A stretch of DNA of 64,000 nucleotides from Paenibacillus_AQ nitricinens. GTDB lineage: Bacteria; Bacillota; Bacilli; Paenibacillales; Paenibacillaceae. A program made the position numbers and the translations under genes. The number at the start of each line of letters is the position of its first letter. Positions within the stretch are counted from its first letter, which is position 1. Below are positions 15,006 to 24,744 of the stretch, one piece after another. The DNA lies in contig NZ_CP183948.1 of the NCBI RefSeq assembly GCF_052056485.1, forward strand, positions 3,224,001 to 3,288,000. Direction: 5' to 3'. Below the pieces are notes generated by a model. That model ran no database searches and was not told the origin of the DNA. It saw nothing but the letters and a program-made list of their open reading frames with translations.

Positions 15006-18000
15006 TTGCGTATACATCAATCCCGGTCAAAGCTCAGCGTACAGCTATCCCGAATATTAGCGATTCTGCTCTTTGTGTCCTGTATTCAATTTCCGCTAAA
15101 CTCAGCGAAGGCCGAATCCGAATCCGTGCATATCAGCTTAGGAGAAATACCTATGGAGAATGGTATTACTGCTAGAGCTGGGGACTCGCCAGCTGGTCTG
15201 AAGACCGGAACAGTTTCTGGGGTCACTTATTGGGAGACAGGAAAAGATCTGGCAACTAGCTACATCTATCTAGATGTAGCTGATGAATTCTTGTACAACA
15301 GTGATGATTATGATGTAGATGTTACCGTTGATTATTATGATGAAGGCAATGGAAAGTTCCTACTGCAGTACGATGCACAGACTGCGGCGTTCAAGGATGG
15401 AGAAGTATTTCAGTATGGCGACTCCAAGACCTGGAAGAGCAAAACGTTTACCTTAAAAGATATCCGGTTCGCAAATGGAACTAACGGTACGGATATGCGG
15501 CTTAGTGTTGAAGGTGGAGGGATAGATGCAGCCTCAAACCGAGATTTAAAGGTTGCTGCGGTCACAGTTACAAAGAAGCTGAAAGCGGATTCACGAAATG
15601 GCGTTAGCATCAAGCTGGGAAATCAAGTGGTATCCGACGGAATTGCGGCATTACCCGGTGATGGGCCTGCTTCGGGATTACAAACGGGAATTCTGGATGG
15701 TAAAGACTATTGGCAGACCAACCAGTCCGTGAGTGCCAGTGATCCGGGGCAAAATATTCTCTATTTCTATTTCAATGTAAATGATGACTATTTATTTCAG
15801 AACAAAACGCAAGATGTATTCGTTACCGTAGATTATTATGATCGCGGCAATGGAAGCATGGTGCTGCAGTATGACGCGGAATCAGCCCCATTCAAAGATG
15901 CTCCATTGTACACTTACAAGAATACGAATAGCTGGAAAAGCTATACGTTTAAGTTAAACGATGCGTACTTTGCGAATGGCACGAATGGTGCAGACTTTCG
16001 AATTGGTGTAAGTGGAGCAGGGGCTCCAGCCAATAATCCTGAGCTCTATCTCTCCTCAGTGACAGTCAATAAAACATTGAGAACAGCAATAGATGCGCAG
16101 ACTAAAGTATATTCTACTAATTATACAACACAGGATGTCGTTATTGCTGATAGTAATGTGAAGGATTTTGGCGCTAAAGGGGATGGGATAAAAGATGATA
16201 CGCAGGCCTTTCAAGATGCACTGAATGCAGCAGGCAATCGTGGAGGCGGCGTTGTTTTTGCACCGGAAGGACATTACAGGATGAATGGGAGTCTAATCAT
16301 TCCTACCGGAGTTACACTTCGCGGGGATTGGCTAAGCCCCGATGATGTTAACAAGGAAGTGAAGGGGACCATTCTGGATGTCTATGGCGGCAAGGGAGAA
16401 GAGGAAGCACCTAGCTTCATTCAGCTTTCTCCTTCCAGTGGAGTAACTAATCTATCGATTTGGTACCCGGAACAATCAGCTATACATCCGTCAGGATATC
16501 CATGGACGTTTGAGCAGCTTTCGGGCGATAGTGCAACGATTCAGAACGTGACCTTAGTTAACGCTTATAAGGGTATCAAGATCGGACCGATCTGGAATGA
16601 GCTTCATTATATTAAAAATGTATATGGCACTGTTTTAAATACAGGGGTTTTCCTTGATTTCACAACGGATATCGGACGCATAGAACATCTTCGTCTAGCT
16701 CCAGATTATTGGTCTGGTTCAGGACTGGCGGGATCGCCTCAAAAGAATACGTTAACAGAATATCTTGTTGCTCATGCCGAAGGGATTGTTATGGGACGCT
16801 CCGACTGGGAATACATGTCTGATGTATTCTTGTCCGGCTTCAAGACAGGTCTGCGCATGACAACTCGAACCGACAGTCTAGAAACTGCAAATGCGCAGCT
16901 CTACAAAATCAATATTGAGAACAGTGAGACCGCACTCAAAATTGAAGGTGTCAATGATTATGGCTTGTTGATCTCTGATAGCAACTTCAAGGCGGATGCG
17001 GGAGAGAACCCGGTAGCAATTCACGCTACAACCGGCTTTCGATCTATCGTTCAATTCAATAAAGTAACCGTAGGTGGTAATCCCCATCAAGCAGTTCTTA
17101 ACGATGGAACAGGTGTACTTTCTTTCGAGAACAGCAGTTTTGAGAATTGGGATGACCAATCTGGTGGATACGCGATTACAGCAAAGGCCGGTTCACTTAT
17201 CCTTGGCCAATCTACTTTTGCCAAACCAACACATCATGTTTTGTTACAAGGAACTGCAGCAGAACTGAATGCAATCAATTCTGGGTATCAAGGTAAGCTG
17301 CAGGTGCAAAATGAGAGCGACGCCGCGCAATTGAATATTCATTGGGATGAGAAATACAATCTGGAGACGTTGCCTGAAGTAGCCTCTCTCGATTTGGCTC
17401 AACAACCGAAACCTACAACTGTGGAATTATACAATATAACAGATCAGCCTTATGGAGCAGATAAAAGCGGACAAAGCGATGTCTCGTCGATTCTGCAGCA
17501 AGCTTTAAATGATGCGAAACTAGCTGGAGGAGGTACAGTTTACTTACCGGCTGGGATCTATCGCGTGAATTCGGCAATTACGATACCAAGAGGAGTGGAG
17601 CTGCGGGGTTCTTGGGATGTGCCTCACCACACGATTGGTGGCGGAACGGTACTGTTCACCAATTATGGGGAGAATGATCCGCAAGGAACACCACTGATCA
17701 CATTGGAGGCTTCCTCCGGGGTCAGAGGCTTGTCAGTATATTATGACCAGCAGGATTGGAACACTGTAAAACCTTATTCTTGGACGATCCAAGGGAAAGG
17801 TCATGGCGTGTACGCCATCAATACTACCTTGATCAACTCCTATCAAGGCATCGACTTTGGCAGCTATGATACGAGTGGACATTATATTGATTATGTTGCC
17901 GGTTCTCCTCTAAAAGAAGGGATATACATCGGTGGTGGAGCAGAGGGGGGCATGGTTCGCAATGTCCAATTCAACCCGCATTATTACGGAAGAAACAATT

Positions 18001-20966
18001 ACCCGAATCACCCGGCTAATGATGCTGACTTCAACAAAGTCTGGAACTATCAGAAGGATAATTTGGATGCATTTCGCGTCGGACATGTGAAGCAGGAAAC
18101 CATCTTTAACACATTTGTGTACGGCTCTATGTATGGTATTCATTTCGAGGAGCAGAATGGCTTTGGTCCTGAAGCGATTGTTATCGGTCACGGAACGGAT
18201 GGAAGTAAAAAAGGGGCGGTGATTGACAGTGCTGGGCCTGCGGGACTGTCTCTAATCAATACCGAGCTCGTTTCCATGAGCACCTCTGATAAAGTTTATG
18301 TGGTAATCGGCGAAGATTTCGATTCCAAAGTGACGTTATTCAACACCTCTATGTGGGGAGACACCACTCGTTCGATCGATGTTCATGCTGGAAAGGTTCG
18401 AATTCAACAAGCGAACTTCACGACTGTCGGAGAGCGGGGGATTAATGCTCTAGGTGGTGATACTACGCTGTATAATTCTTACTTCCAGCAGCCACGTACT
18501 ACGCATGTTTATGCTGGACCTGATATTGATAAACTTGTAATTACGAACAATATTTTTAAGGGTGGCATGCAATTTGTTAACGAAGCCGTAAATAAAGTGT
18601 TTGGCACCAATCTGGTTCCGGTTGCACTAAGTCTTAAGAGAACTCCATTTCATGCTGGCGAACCGGAAAAAGCAAAAAACGTGCTAACCGTGACTAATGT
18701 GACCAGTGAACTGGCGCTGAGTGGGCGCATTGAGTTGCTACAGCCTTCCGTTTATGCCGGCAGGTTCAAACCTGTCCGCTTCAAAGAAATTGCTTTAGGG
18801 CAGTCTTTGGAAATGGAGCTCCCTTACTTGTCGAGTGATACGCTGAAATACCGCGTTACACTGGATGATGGCTATACTTACACAACCTCTGTCCGATTGG
18901 CGCAATCATTTGCCGAGCATCATGGAGTGGAATCGGCGGTTGCTCAGACCATAACATTGTCGAGCATCGACCAATATTCCAGTGTCGGCGGGCAATGGAA
19001 GGGCATAGACGATCTCAGCGCACAAGCCAATGTAAATTGGGATGCACAGAATTTGTACACAACTATTGTAGTTCAGGATGATGTGCATGCACAGACCTGG
19101 AATGGCGGAGATATTTGGCAAGGTGATAGTTTACAGCTTGGTATAGACCTGTCCAAGAAGGACGGTTCATCCAGTAAAAATGTGAGTGAATTAGGCTTTG
19201 CCTTGAACAACCAAGGTAATGTCAGCAAATGGAGATGGAGAGCACCAGAGGGCGTACAGACTGGAGCGCTGAATAACGTTCAGGCGGATATCACTCGTGA
19301 CGAGGCGAATCATCAGACGACTTATAAACTGACGCTTCCGTTTAGTGAACTACACAAAGCTGGTTATACGTTCTCACCCTCAGATGTAATTGGTTTTACG
19401 GTATTGATCAATGAAAACGATGGAGCAGGGCGTTCGGGGTTCATGGAGTACAATCAGGGGATTGGCTCTAGTAAGGATGCTGCGTTGTATGGAGAACTGA
19501 TCCTGTTGAATCGTGATTATTCAGATTTACTTATCCAGTCTGCTACGGCACAGGTTGCTCAAGCGGAGATTCACAAGGATACCACACGACAAGATTCGGC
19601 TGCTAATTTTGTAAGCCTGCTACCTGCAGGAATGGTGAAGACGGCTTTGATTGCCAGATTGGCAGCTATCGGAGTGCCGAGTAAACCTGATCCAGATCCC
19701 GTGAAGCCAACACCAGGACCTGGCACAGAAACACCAGCACCAGTGCCATCCGCTACCCCTAAGCCTAGTAATAACGTATCAATCACTCTACGAGCCGATG
19801 GTATTGTTGAAGTGAAGATCTTACCAGTTCTTGATCCCTTATCGAAAAGTGCTAACGCTGTAGTCACAGCGGAAGAGCTTGCCAGAGCATTCGCACAAGC
19901 AAGAACTGATAAAAATGGAGTAAAGCAGGTAGCGGTTCAGGTAACAGCAGTTAATGGGGCTGTAGGATATGGTATTGAATTGCCTTCAACATTCGTAGCG
20001 AGTGGTACTGCAGAGCAAACACTCGAGCTTGTACTGCCAACAGGTACTCTTTACCTATCGGGCAACTTACTGGCATCTATCCGAAAAGATCTCGATTCGA
20101 CGGTTACTTTCTATCTGCGAAATGCAGACCGTATGAAATGGAGTAAAGACATTCAGGATAAGCTGGGTAAACTTCCAGCAGTAGAACTTACAATTGTTTC
20201 AGGTGGCAAAATCGTTTCTTGGAGTGATAAGAATTCTTTGCTTACATTGGCGATTCCCTATAACCTCCCAGCGAGCGAGGTCAATAAATCTTCCAGTCTA
20301 GGCATCTTACAAATTCTTCAGGATATGAAGACAAAGGTTGTACCCGGTGCAAAATATAAAGAGGGTGCTGTAGTCTTTAAGGTGCAGGATCTGGGGCAAT
20401 ATGTGGTATCGTTCAATGTTCTATCCTTCACAGATTTAGAGAATGTACCGTGGGCACAGGATGCTATAGAGCAATTAGCAGCTAAAGGGATTATACAAGG
20501 GGTTTCAAACACAGCCTTTCAACCGGCAGCACCTATAAAACGGGCCGACTTTGTGAAGCTGCTTGTGGATACATTGGGTCTAAGCGTCTCAGAAGCAACA
20601 CCGTTCAGTGATGTGGACCCAAGTGCTTACTATGCCGAGGCAGTTGAAACGGCTAAAGCGCTGGGTATTGCAACCGGAGTCGGTACCGGAAGATTTATGC
20701 CAGATGCGATCATTAGTCGGGAAGATGCAGCCGTCTTCATTGTTCGAGCTTTGAAACTCAAAGAGTTACTCCTGACACCACTAGGGGAAGTCAAACTGAG
20801 CAGCTTTAAAGATGAGAGTCACATTTCCGGTTACGCGCATACCAGTATGAACATGTTAGTAGAGGCAGGTTTGTTACAAGGAAGTGGTAGTCATCTGAAT
20901 CCTTCAGGTAAGCTAACCCGTGCGGAAACCGCAGTCCTTCTGTATCGGATTTATAACTTAAAGTGA
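15006..20966 (+). CDS. SLH-anchored double beta-helix polysaccharide-degrading protein
   Basis: A 1986-residue secreted protein. The TTG at 15006 is chosen because GGAGGTG lies 7 bases upstream; the earlier TTG at 14991 overlaps that site. After a signal peptide (cleaved near residue 34, SAKA) come two similar ~155-residue repeats (40-192 and 199-358). Two pectate-lyase-superfamily beta-helix modules follow (about 382-795 and 805-1198), each opening with a D-GAKGDG or PYGADKSG type motif. Then come a CBM9-like domain (about 1312-1505), a Pro-rich linker (about 1559-1585), an unrecognised domain and three SLH repeats (about 1809-1986) that bind secondary cell-wall polymer. The chemistry is probably lyase or hydrolase on an acidic polysaccharide, but catalytic residues could not be assigned. 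Confidence 0.85.
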   Translation: MRIHQSRSKLSVQLSRILAILLFVSCIQFPLNSAKAESESVHISLGEIPMENGITARAGDSPAGLKTGTVSGVTYWETGKDLATSYIYLDVADEFLYNSDDYDVDVTVDYYDEGNGKFLLQYDAQTAAFKDGEVFQYGDSKTWKSKTFTLKDIRFANGTNGTDMRLSVEGGGIDAASNRDLKVAAVTVTKKLKADSRNGVSIKLGNQVVSDGIAALPGDGPASGLQTGILDGKDYWQTNQSVSASDPGQNILYFYFNVNDDYLFQNKTQDVFVTVDYYDRGNGSMVLQYDAESAPFKDAPLYTYKNTNSWKSYTFKLNDAYFANGTNGADFRIGVSGAGAPANNPELYLSSVTVNKTLRTAIDAQTKVYSTNYTTQDVVIADSNVKDFGAKGDGIKDDTQAFQDALNAAGNRGGGVVFAPEGHYRMNGSLIIPTGVTLRGDWLSPDDVNKEVKGTILDVYGGKGEEEAPSFIQLSPSSGVTNLSIWYPEQSAIHPSGYPWTFEQLSGDSATIQNVTLVNAYKGIKIGPIWNELHYIKNVYGTVLNTGVFLDFTTDIGRIEHLRLAPDYWSGSGLAGSPQKNTLTEYLVAHAEGIVMGRSDWEYMSDVFLSGFKTGLRMTTRTDSLETANAQLYKINIENSETALKIEGVNDYGLLISDSNFKADAGENPVAIHATTGFRSIVQFNKVTVGGNPHQAVLNDGTGVLSFENSSFENWDDQSGGYAITAKAGSLILGQSTFAKPTHHVLLQGTAAELNAINSGYQGKLQVQNESDAAQLNIHWDEKYNLETLPEVASLDLAQQPKPTTVELYNITDQPYGADKSGQSDVSSILQQALNDAKLAGGGTVYLPAGIYRVNSAITIPRGVELRGSWDVPHHTIGGGTVLFTNYGENDPQGTPLITLEASSGVRGLSVYYDQQDWNTVKPYSWTIQGKGHGVYAINTTLINSYQGIDFGSYDTSGHYIDYVAGSPLKEGIYIGGGAEGGMVRNVQFNPHYYGRNNYPNHPANDADFNKVWNYQKDNLDAFRVGHVKQETIFNTFVYGSMYGIHFEEQNGFGPEAIVIGHGTDGSKKGAVIDSAGPAGLSLINTELVSMSTSDKVYVVIGEDFDSKVTLFNTSMWGDTTRSIDVHAGKVRIQQANFTTVGERGINALGGDTTLYNSYFQQPRTTHVYAGPDIDKLVITNNIFKGGMQFVNEAVNKVFGTNLVPVALSLKRTPFHAGEPEKAKNVLTVTNVTSELALSGRIELLQPSVYAGRFKPVRFKEIALGQSLEMELPYLSSDTLKYRVTLDDGYTYTTSVRLAQSFAEHHGVESAVAQTITLSSIDQYSSVGGQWKGIDDLSAQANVNWDAQNLYTTIVVQDDVHAQTWNGGDIWQGDSLQLGIDLSKKDGSSSKNVSELGFALNNQGNVSKWRWRAPEGVQTGALNNVQADITRDEANHQTTYKLTLPFSELHKAGYTFSPSDVIGFTVLINENDGAGRSGFMEYNQGIGSSKDAALYGELILLNRDYSDLLIQSATAQVAQAEIHKDTTRQDSAANFVSLLPAGMVKTALIARLAAIGVPSKPDPDPVKPTPGPGTETPAPVPSATPKPSNNVSITLRADGIVEVKILPVLDPLSKSANAVVTAEELARAFAQARTDKNGVKQVAVQVTAVNGAVGYGIELPSTFVASGTAEQTLELVLPTGTLYLSGNLLASIRKDLDSTVTFYLRNADRMKWSKDIQDKLGKLPAVELTIVSGGKIVSWSDKNSLLTLAIPYNLPASEVNKSSSLGILQILQDMKTKVVPGAKYKEGAVVFKVQDLGQYVVSFNVLSFTDLENVPWAQDAIEQLAAKGIIQGVSNTAFQPAAPIKRADFVKLLVDTLGLSVSEATPFSDVDPSAYYAEAVETAKALGIATGVGTGRFMPDAIISREDAAVFIVRALKLKELLLTPLGEVKLSSFKDESHISGYAHTSMNMLVEAGLLQGSGSHLNPSGKLTRAETAVLLYRIYNLK

Positions 20967-21027
20967 AGTCAGTATTTGCCATAGCAAAGGAAGCCGAGTA
21001 ATTATAAAGCTTCTGATAATTAAAAAG

Positions 21028-21069
21028 GCGTCCTGAGCTGTTGTTTAACGACAGTCTGGGACGCTTTTT
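21028..21069 (+). terminator. Rho-independent terminator
   Basis: GCGTCC...CTGT pairs with ACAG...GGACGC with internal mismatches and is followed by five T. It ends the giant surface protein gene. Confidence 0.8.
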
Positions 21070-21193
21070 GCTTTCTGCCATTCTACAATTAAATAAGAGG
21101 ATAGAAATGGGATGGAAAGTTTAATAACGCCCCGTTTGGAAGTGTCGATGATTGCATTAAAATAGAAGCGACACATAAGGGGATGGTGAAATC

Positions 21194-22417
21194 ATGGCAA
21201 AAATAACAGGAATAAAATGCATCCGCACTAGACACGATGGAAGCTGGACTATTGTGAAAGTAACGACGGATCAGGACGGTTTGTACGGAGTTGGTTCCGC
21301 ATCAGATTTGTACAATCCCGAGGCTGTAGTTCAAGTGGTTGAACAACTGCTTGCACCACTACTTGTGGGTCGTGACCCGGCAAATATTGAAGATCTTTGG
21401 CATCTCATGCATATGAGCGGCTATTGGAGAAATGGTGCGATTATGAACACGGCTATCGGTGGCATTGATATGGCCTTGTGGGATATCAAAGGCAAGGAAG
21501 CGAAGCTGCCAGTCTATCAGTTACTGGGCGGTGCCTGTCGTTCGGCGGTGCCTTGTTATGGCCATGCGGGTGGTGCCGATATCACAGAGCTTAAGGAAGA
21601 GGTTCATAAATTTATAGAAGAAGGATACACCGTGATCCGCGTCCAGATGGGAGGATACGGAGGCGGTGGTTTTGTTAGCGGAAAGGAAGCGAACCTCCCA
21701 GTCTATCCTTGGAGCAGTGGTCCTGTATTTGACGAGCATGCTTATCTGACTACCATTCCTGACATGTTCGAGAAGCTCCGTGTGGAATTTGGTTCAGGGG
21801 TTCAGTTTACGCATGATGTTCATGAGCATCTTTCACCTATCCATGCGATCCAACTTTCAAAACGTTTAGAGCCATATAGTCTTTTCTATTTAGAGGATGC
21901 ACTTGCACCCGAGCAGATGGGCTGGTACCGTCAGCTTCGACAACAGAGCGCCACACCGCAGGCGGTAGGGGAGTTGTTCGTGAATCCGCAGGAATGGACA
22001 GGACTTATGCAAGAGAAGCTGATTGATTTTATTCGGGTACGAGTCTCCAAGGCAGGTGGCATCAGCGCATGTCGTAAAATAGCTGCACTGGGTGAAATCT
22101 ACGGCGTCCGTACAGCCTGGCAAGAAGGTGGCGAGAATGATCCGGTGAACCAGGCCGCTGCAGTGCATCTGGATATGGCAGTCTGGAATTTCGGCATTCA
22201 GGAAATCAATCATTTTAAGGAGAAGGAGTTAGAGGCTTTTCCAGGTCATATCATCAGACATCGTGGGTATCTGTACCCCTCTGACAAACCGGGACTCGGT
22301 ATTGATATCGATGAAGTGATGGCTAAATCTCTTCTCAGAGAACAATGGAATTCTAGTTCATATCATCGGCCTTATCCTCTGGACCGCAAAGCGGACGGAA
22401 CGTTGGTTCGCCCTTAG
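21194..22417 (+). CDS. Enolase-superfamily sugar-acid dehydratase (RspA/ManD-like)
   Basis: A 407-residue mandelate-racemase/enolase-type enzyme that would dehydrate an aldonic, uronic or aldaric acid in the cytoplasm. The three magnesium ligands are Asp208 (THDVHEH), Glu234 (YLEDA) and Glu260 (GELF), spaced 26 and 26 as in D-mannonate dehydratases; His210 or His212 is the likely catalytic base. The late motif reads TAWQEGGENDPVNQ instead of the HGPxD seen in true ManD/RspA, so the substrate probably differs. The ATG follows AGGGGATGG. It heads a three-gene operon with a uronate-dehydrogenase-like enzyme and a GH43, consistent with breakdown of products from the beta-helix protein upstream. 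Confidence 0.82.
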   Translation: MAKITGIKCIRTRHDGSWTIVKVTTDQDGLYGVGSASDLYNPEAVVQVVEQLLAPLLVGRDPANIEDLWHLMHMSGYWRNGAIMNTAIGGIDMALWDIKGKEAKLPVYQLLGGACRSAVPCYGHAGGADITELKEEVHKFIEEGYTVIRVQMGGYGGGGFVSGKEANLPVYPWSSGPVFDEHAYLTTIPDMFEKLRVEFGSGVQFTHDVHEHLSPIHAIQLSKRLEPYSLFYLEDALAPEQMGWYRQLRQQSATPQAVGELFVNPQEWTGLMQEKLIDFIRVRVSKAGGISACRKIAALGEIYGVRTAWQEGGENDPVNQAAAVHLDMAVWNFGIQEINHFKEKELEAFPGHIIRHRGYLYPSDKPGLGIDIDEVMAKSLLREQWNSSSYHRPYPLDRKADGTLVRP

Positions 22418-22455
22418 ATTCAGAGAAAAAAAGCTGATAAAGGAGGTATATTGAA

Positions 22456-23298
22456 ATGAACACTATTGCAGTTACGGGTGGAGGGGGCAAACTCGGCTCT
22501 CAAGTGATCGGGATGCTCCAAGAGCAGCATTATAATGTCGTGTCATTAGATAATCATCTGTCAGATCGAATCCGTTGTAAGCAGGTTAAAGTCGATCTAA
22601 ATGATTTCGGGCAAGTGGTGGGATCGCTAGAAGGCGTCGACGCTATCGTTCATTTGGCAGCTATACCTGCTCCGATTCATTATCCACACGCTTATATTTA
22701 TGCGAATAATACGGTGGCTGGATATCATGTGCTGGAAGCGGCTTCACTCTTGGGTATTCGAAAAGTAGTTATGGGCTCTAGTGAGTCCTCTTACGGGTTT
22801 GCCTGGGCTCCACAACCATTCTCTCCGCACTATTTTCCAGTAGATGAAGATCATCCCCAGCTCCCGCAGGAATGTTATGGTCTCTCCAAGGTTGTCAACG
22901 AACTGACCTCCGAAATGTTTCACCGGAGAAATGGTATGCAGGTGACCTCACTCCGATTCTCAATGATCACTGGCCCAGGAGATTATCGACATTTAGCGAT
23001 AGCCAAACCGGAGACATTTAAACATATTTTATGGAGTTATATTGATATTCGCGATGCAGTTAGCGCTTGTATGGCCGCTTTAGATGCGAAGCTTAATGGA
23101 GCCATTCATCTGAATATCACTGGAGATGATACATTAAGTGACCGGACAACGGAAGAGCTGCTGAAGAGCTTCTACCCTGAAGTCGTAGATTTGCGTAAGC
23201 CATTCCTAGATAGAGAGGCTATCGTTAGTAATGCTTTAGCTAAACAGCTCCTGTCTTGGCAACCAAAATACTCATGGTCTAATACAGAGTTAGAGTAA
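22456..23298 (+). CDS. NAD-dependent epimerase/dehydratase, possibly uronate dehydrogenase
   Basis: A 280-residue extended short-chain dehydrogenase. The Rossmann motif GGGGKLG is at the N-terminus, followed by the HLAAIP block and the catalytic Tyr-x3-Lys in CYGLSKVVNE. Its short length and overall pattern resemble uronate dehydrogenases, which oxidise glucuronate or galacturonate to the aldarolactone. Sitting next to an enolase-superfamily dehydratase, an oxidative uronate pathway is a reasonable inference but not proven; a sugar epimerase is the alternative. An AAGGAGG site precedes the ATG, 38 bases after the previous gene. Confidence 0.75.
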   Translation: MNTIAVTGGGGKLGSQVIGMLQEQHYNVVSLDNHLSDRIRCKQVKVDLNDFGQVVGSLEGVDAIVHLAAIPAPIHYPHAYIYANNTVAGYHVLEAASLLGIRKVVMGSSESSYGFAWAPQPFSPHYFPVDEDHPQLPQECYGLSKVVNELTSEMFHRRNGMQVTSLRFSMITGPGDYRHLAIAKPETFKHILWSYIDIRDAVSACMAALDAKLNGAIHLNITGDDTLSDRTTEELLKSFYPEVVDLRKPFLDREAIVSNALAKQLLSWQPKYSWSNTELE

Positions 23299-23335
23299 CA
23301 TCCAATCAAAAAACAAATTTCAGGAGGTATTTGGC

Positions 23336-24664
23336 GTGACTTACAACAAGCAAGAACTATATGTCGAAACGAATCAGAAAACATCCTTGAACCCTGTAAT
23401 TACGTCTATCTATACAGCAGATCCATCAGCCCATGTCTGGAAGGATGGCAAGATTTATATTTACGCATCTCATGATATGGACCCGGCCAGAGGTTGTGAT
23501 CTTATGGACAGATATCATGTTTTCTCCTCTCAGGACATGGTTAATTGGTTGGATGAAGGCGAAATTCTTAGTTCGGATGATGTCTCTTGGGGCAGACCTG
23601 AAGGCGGTTTCATGTGGGCTCCAGACTGTGCGTACAAGAACGGAACCTACTATTTCTATTATCCTCATCCAAGTGGTTCAAATTGGAATGATTCGTGGAA
23701 AATTGGGGTAGCGACCAGCAAGAAGCCAGCCAGTGATTTTAAGGATCAGGGATATATTCCGGGGCTTGGCGGGTTCGCCTTGATTGATCCATGTGTAATA
23801 GTGGACGAAGAGGATAGCGCCTATATGTATTACGGCGGGGGCAGTGTATGTCTAGGTGGGGAATTGAGTGAGGATATGTTGTCTCTGAAGAATGGAATGA
23901 CCGAAATGGAAGGACTAGAAGATTTTCATGAAGCAGCCTGGGTATTTAAAAGAAAGAATCTGTACTACCTCACCTATGCCGATAACTTAGAAAACAATAA
24001 TCGAATGAGATACGCAACCAGTGAGAATCCGTTAGGTCCGTGGACGTACAGAGGAATCTTTCTGGAGCCGACCGGTTGTTCAACAACGCATGGATCTGTG
24101 GTGGAGTTCAAGGGGAAATGGTATTTGTTCTATCATAATCAAGCCATTTCTGGAGAAGGCAATCTGCGCAGTGTGTGTATCGATTACCTAGAATTTAACG
24201 AAGACGGTACGATCAAGACGGTTATCCAGACCAAAGAGGGCGTCTCTTCGCTTGGAGCTGCACCGGAAGCGAATCCTTATCTTAAGACGTATCCTGCAGC
24301 CGAGGGAATCGTTTTTGGAGGAGCAGAAATACAGACACTGGCATCGGGTCAGCAGGTGGTGAGCCACTTACAAACAGAAGGTTCTTACGTTCTCATCAAT
24401 AATGTAGATGGAGGTGAAGGGGGAAGAGCGTCTATAGAACTTCAATATGCTACGCGTGAACGCCTGGCAAAAGTGAGATTATACGTCAATGATAAGGATT
24501 ATTCCCTCCTGAATGCCCTATCCACAGGTGGTTCTCAGGAATTTAGTAGAAATACGAATATTACAGTGAATTTATTGCCGGGTGCTATCAATACGCTCAA
24601 AATTAGTGGTGGCCATGGCGAAATTAGTCTTAATCAAATTACAGTTAGCCCACTCTTAGGATAA
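23336..24664 (+). CDS. GH43-family glycoside hydrolase
   Basis: A 442-residue protein with no signal peptide, so a cytoplasmic glycosidase. The GTG start follows AGGAGG. The five-bladed beta-propeller carries the inverting GH43 triad: Asp29 (TADPSAH, base), Asp151 (LIDPC) and Glu199 (FHEAAW, acid). A C-terminal beta-sandwich (about 330-442) looks like a CBM6-type module. GH43 enzymes commonly release arabinose, xylose or galactose side groups; the subfamily cannot be fixed here. It is the last gene of the dehydratase operon and is followed by a bidirectional terminator. Confidence 0.88.
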   Translation: MTYNKQELYVETNQKTSLNPVITSIYTADPSAHVWKDGKIYIYASHDMDPARGCDLMDRYHVFSSQDMVNWLDEGEILSSDDVSWGRPEGGFMWAPDCAYKNGTYYFYYPHPSGSNWNDSWKIGVATSKKPASDFKDQGYIPGLGGFALIDPCVIVDEEDSAYMYYGGGSVCLGGELSEDMLSLKNGMTEMEGLEDFHEAAWVFKRKNLYYLTYADNLENNNRMRYATSENPLGPWTYRGIFLEPTGCSTTHGSVVEFKGKWYLFYHNQAISGEGNLRSVCIDYLEFNEDGTIKTVIQTKEGVSSLGAAPEANPYLKTYPAAEGIVFGGAEIQTLASGQQVVSHLQTEGSYVLINNVDGGEGGRASIELQYATRERLAKVRLYVNDKDYSLLNALSTGGSQEFSRNTNITVNLLPGAINTLKISGGHGEISLNQITVSPLLG

Positions 24665-24695
24665 AACGAATGCTATTCTAAAAACAGGACCGCTA

Positions 24696-24744
24696 AATAA
24701 CAAAGGATAATCTCATAGCGTGCTTGAGATCACCCTTTGTTATT
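24696..24744. terminator. Bidirectional terminator
   Basis: AATAACAAAGG pairs with CCTTTGTTATT, with an inner ATCTCA/TGAGAT stem. It lies between the GH43 gene and the convergent pseudogene, with T-rich DNA on the plus side. Confidence 0.75.

Noticed and set aside
19680..19765. Simple-sequence region rich in CCA and CCT
   Set aside because: It encodes the Pro/Thr-rich linker of the surface protein and is expected there.
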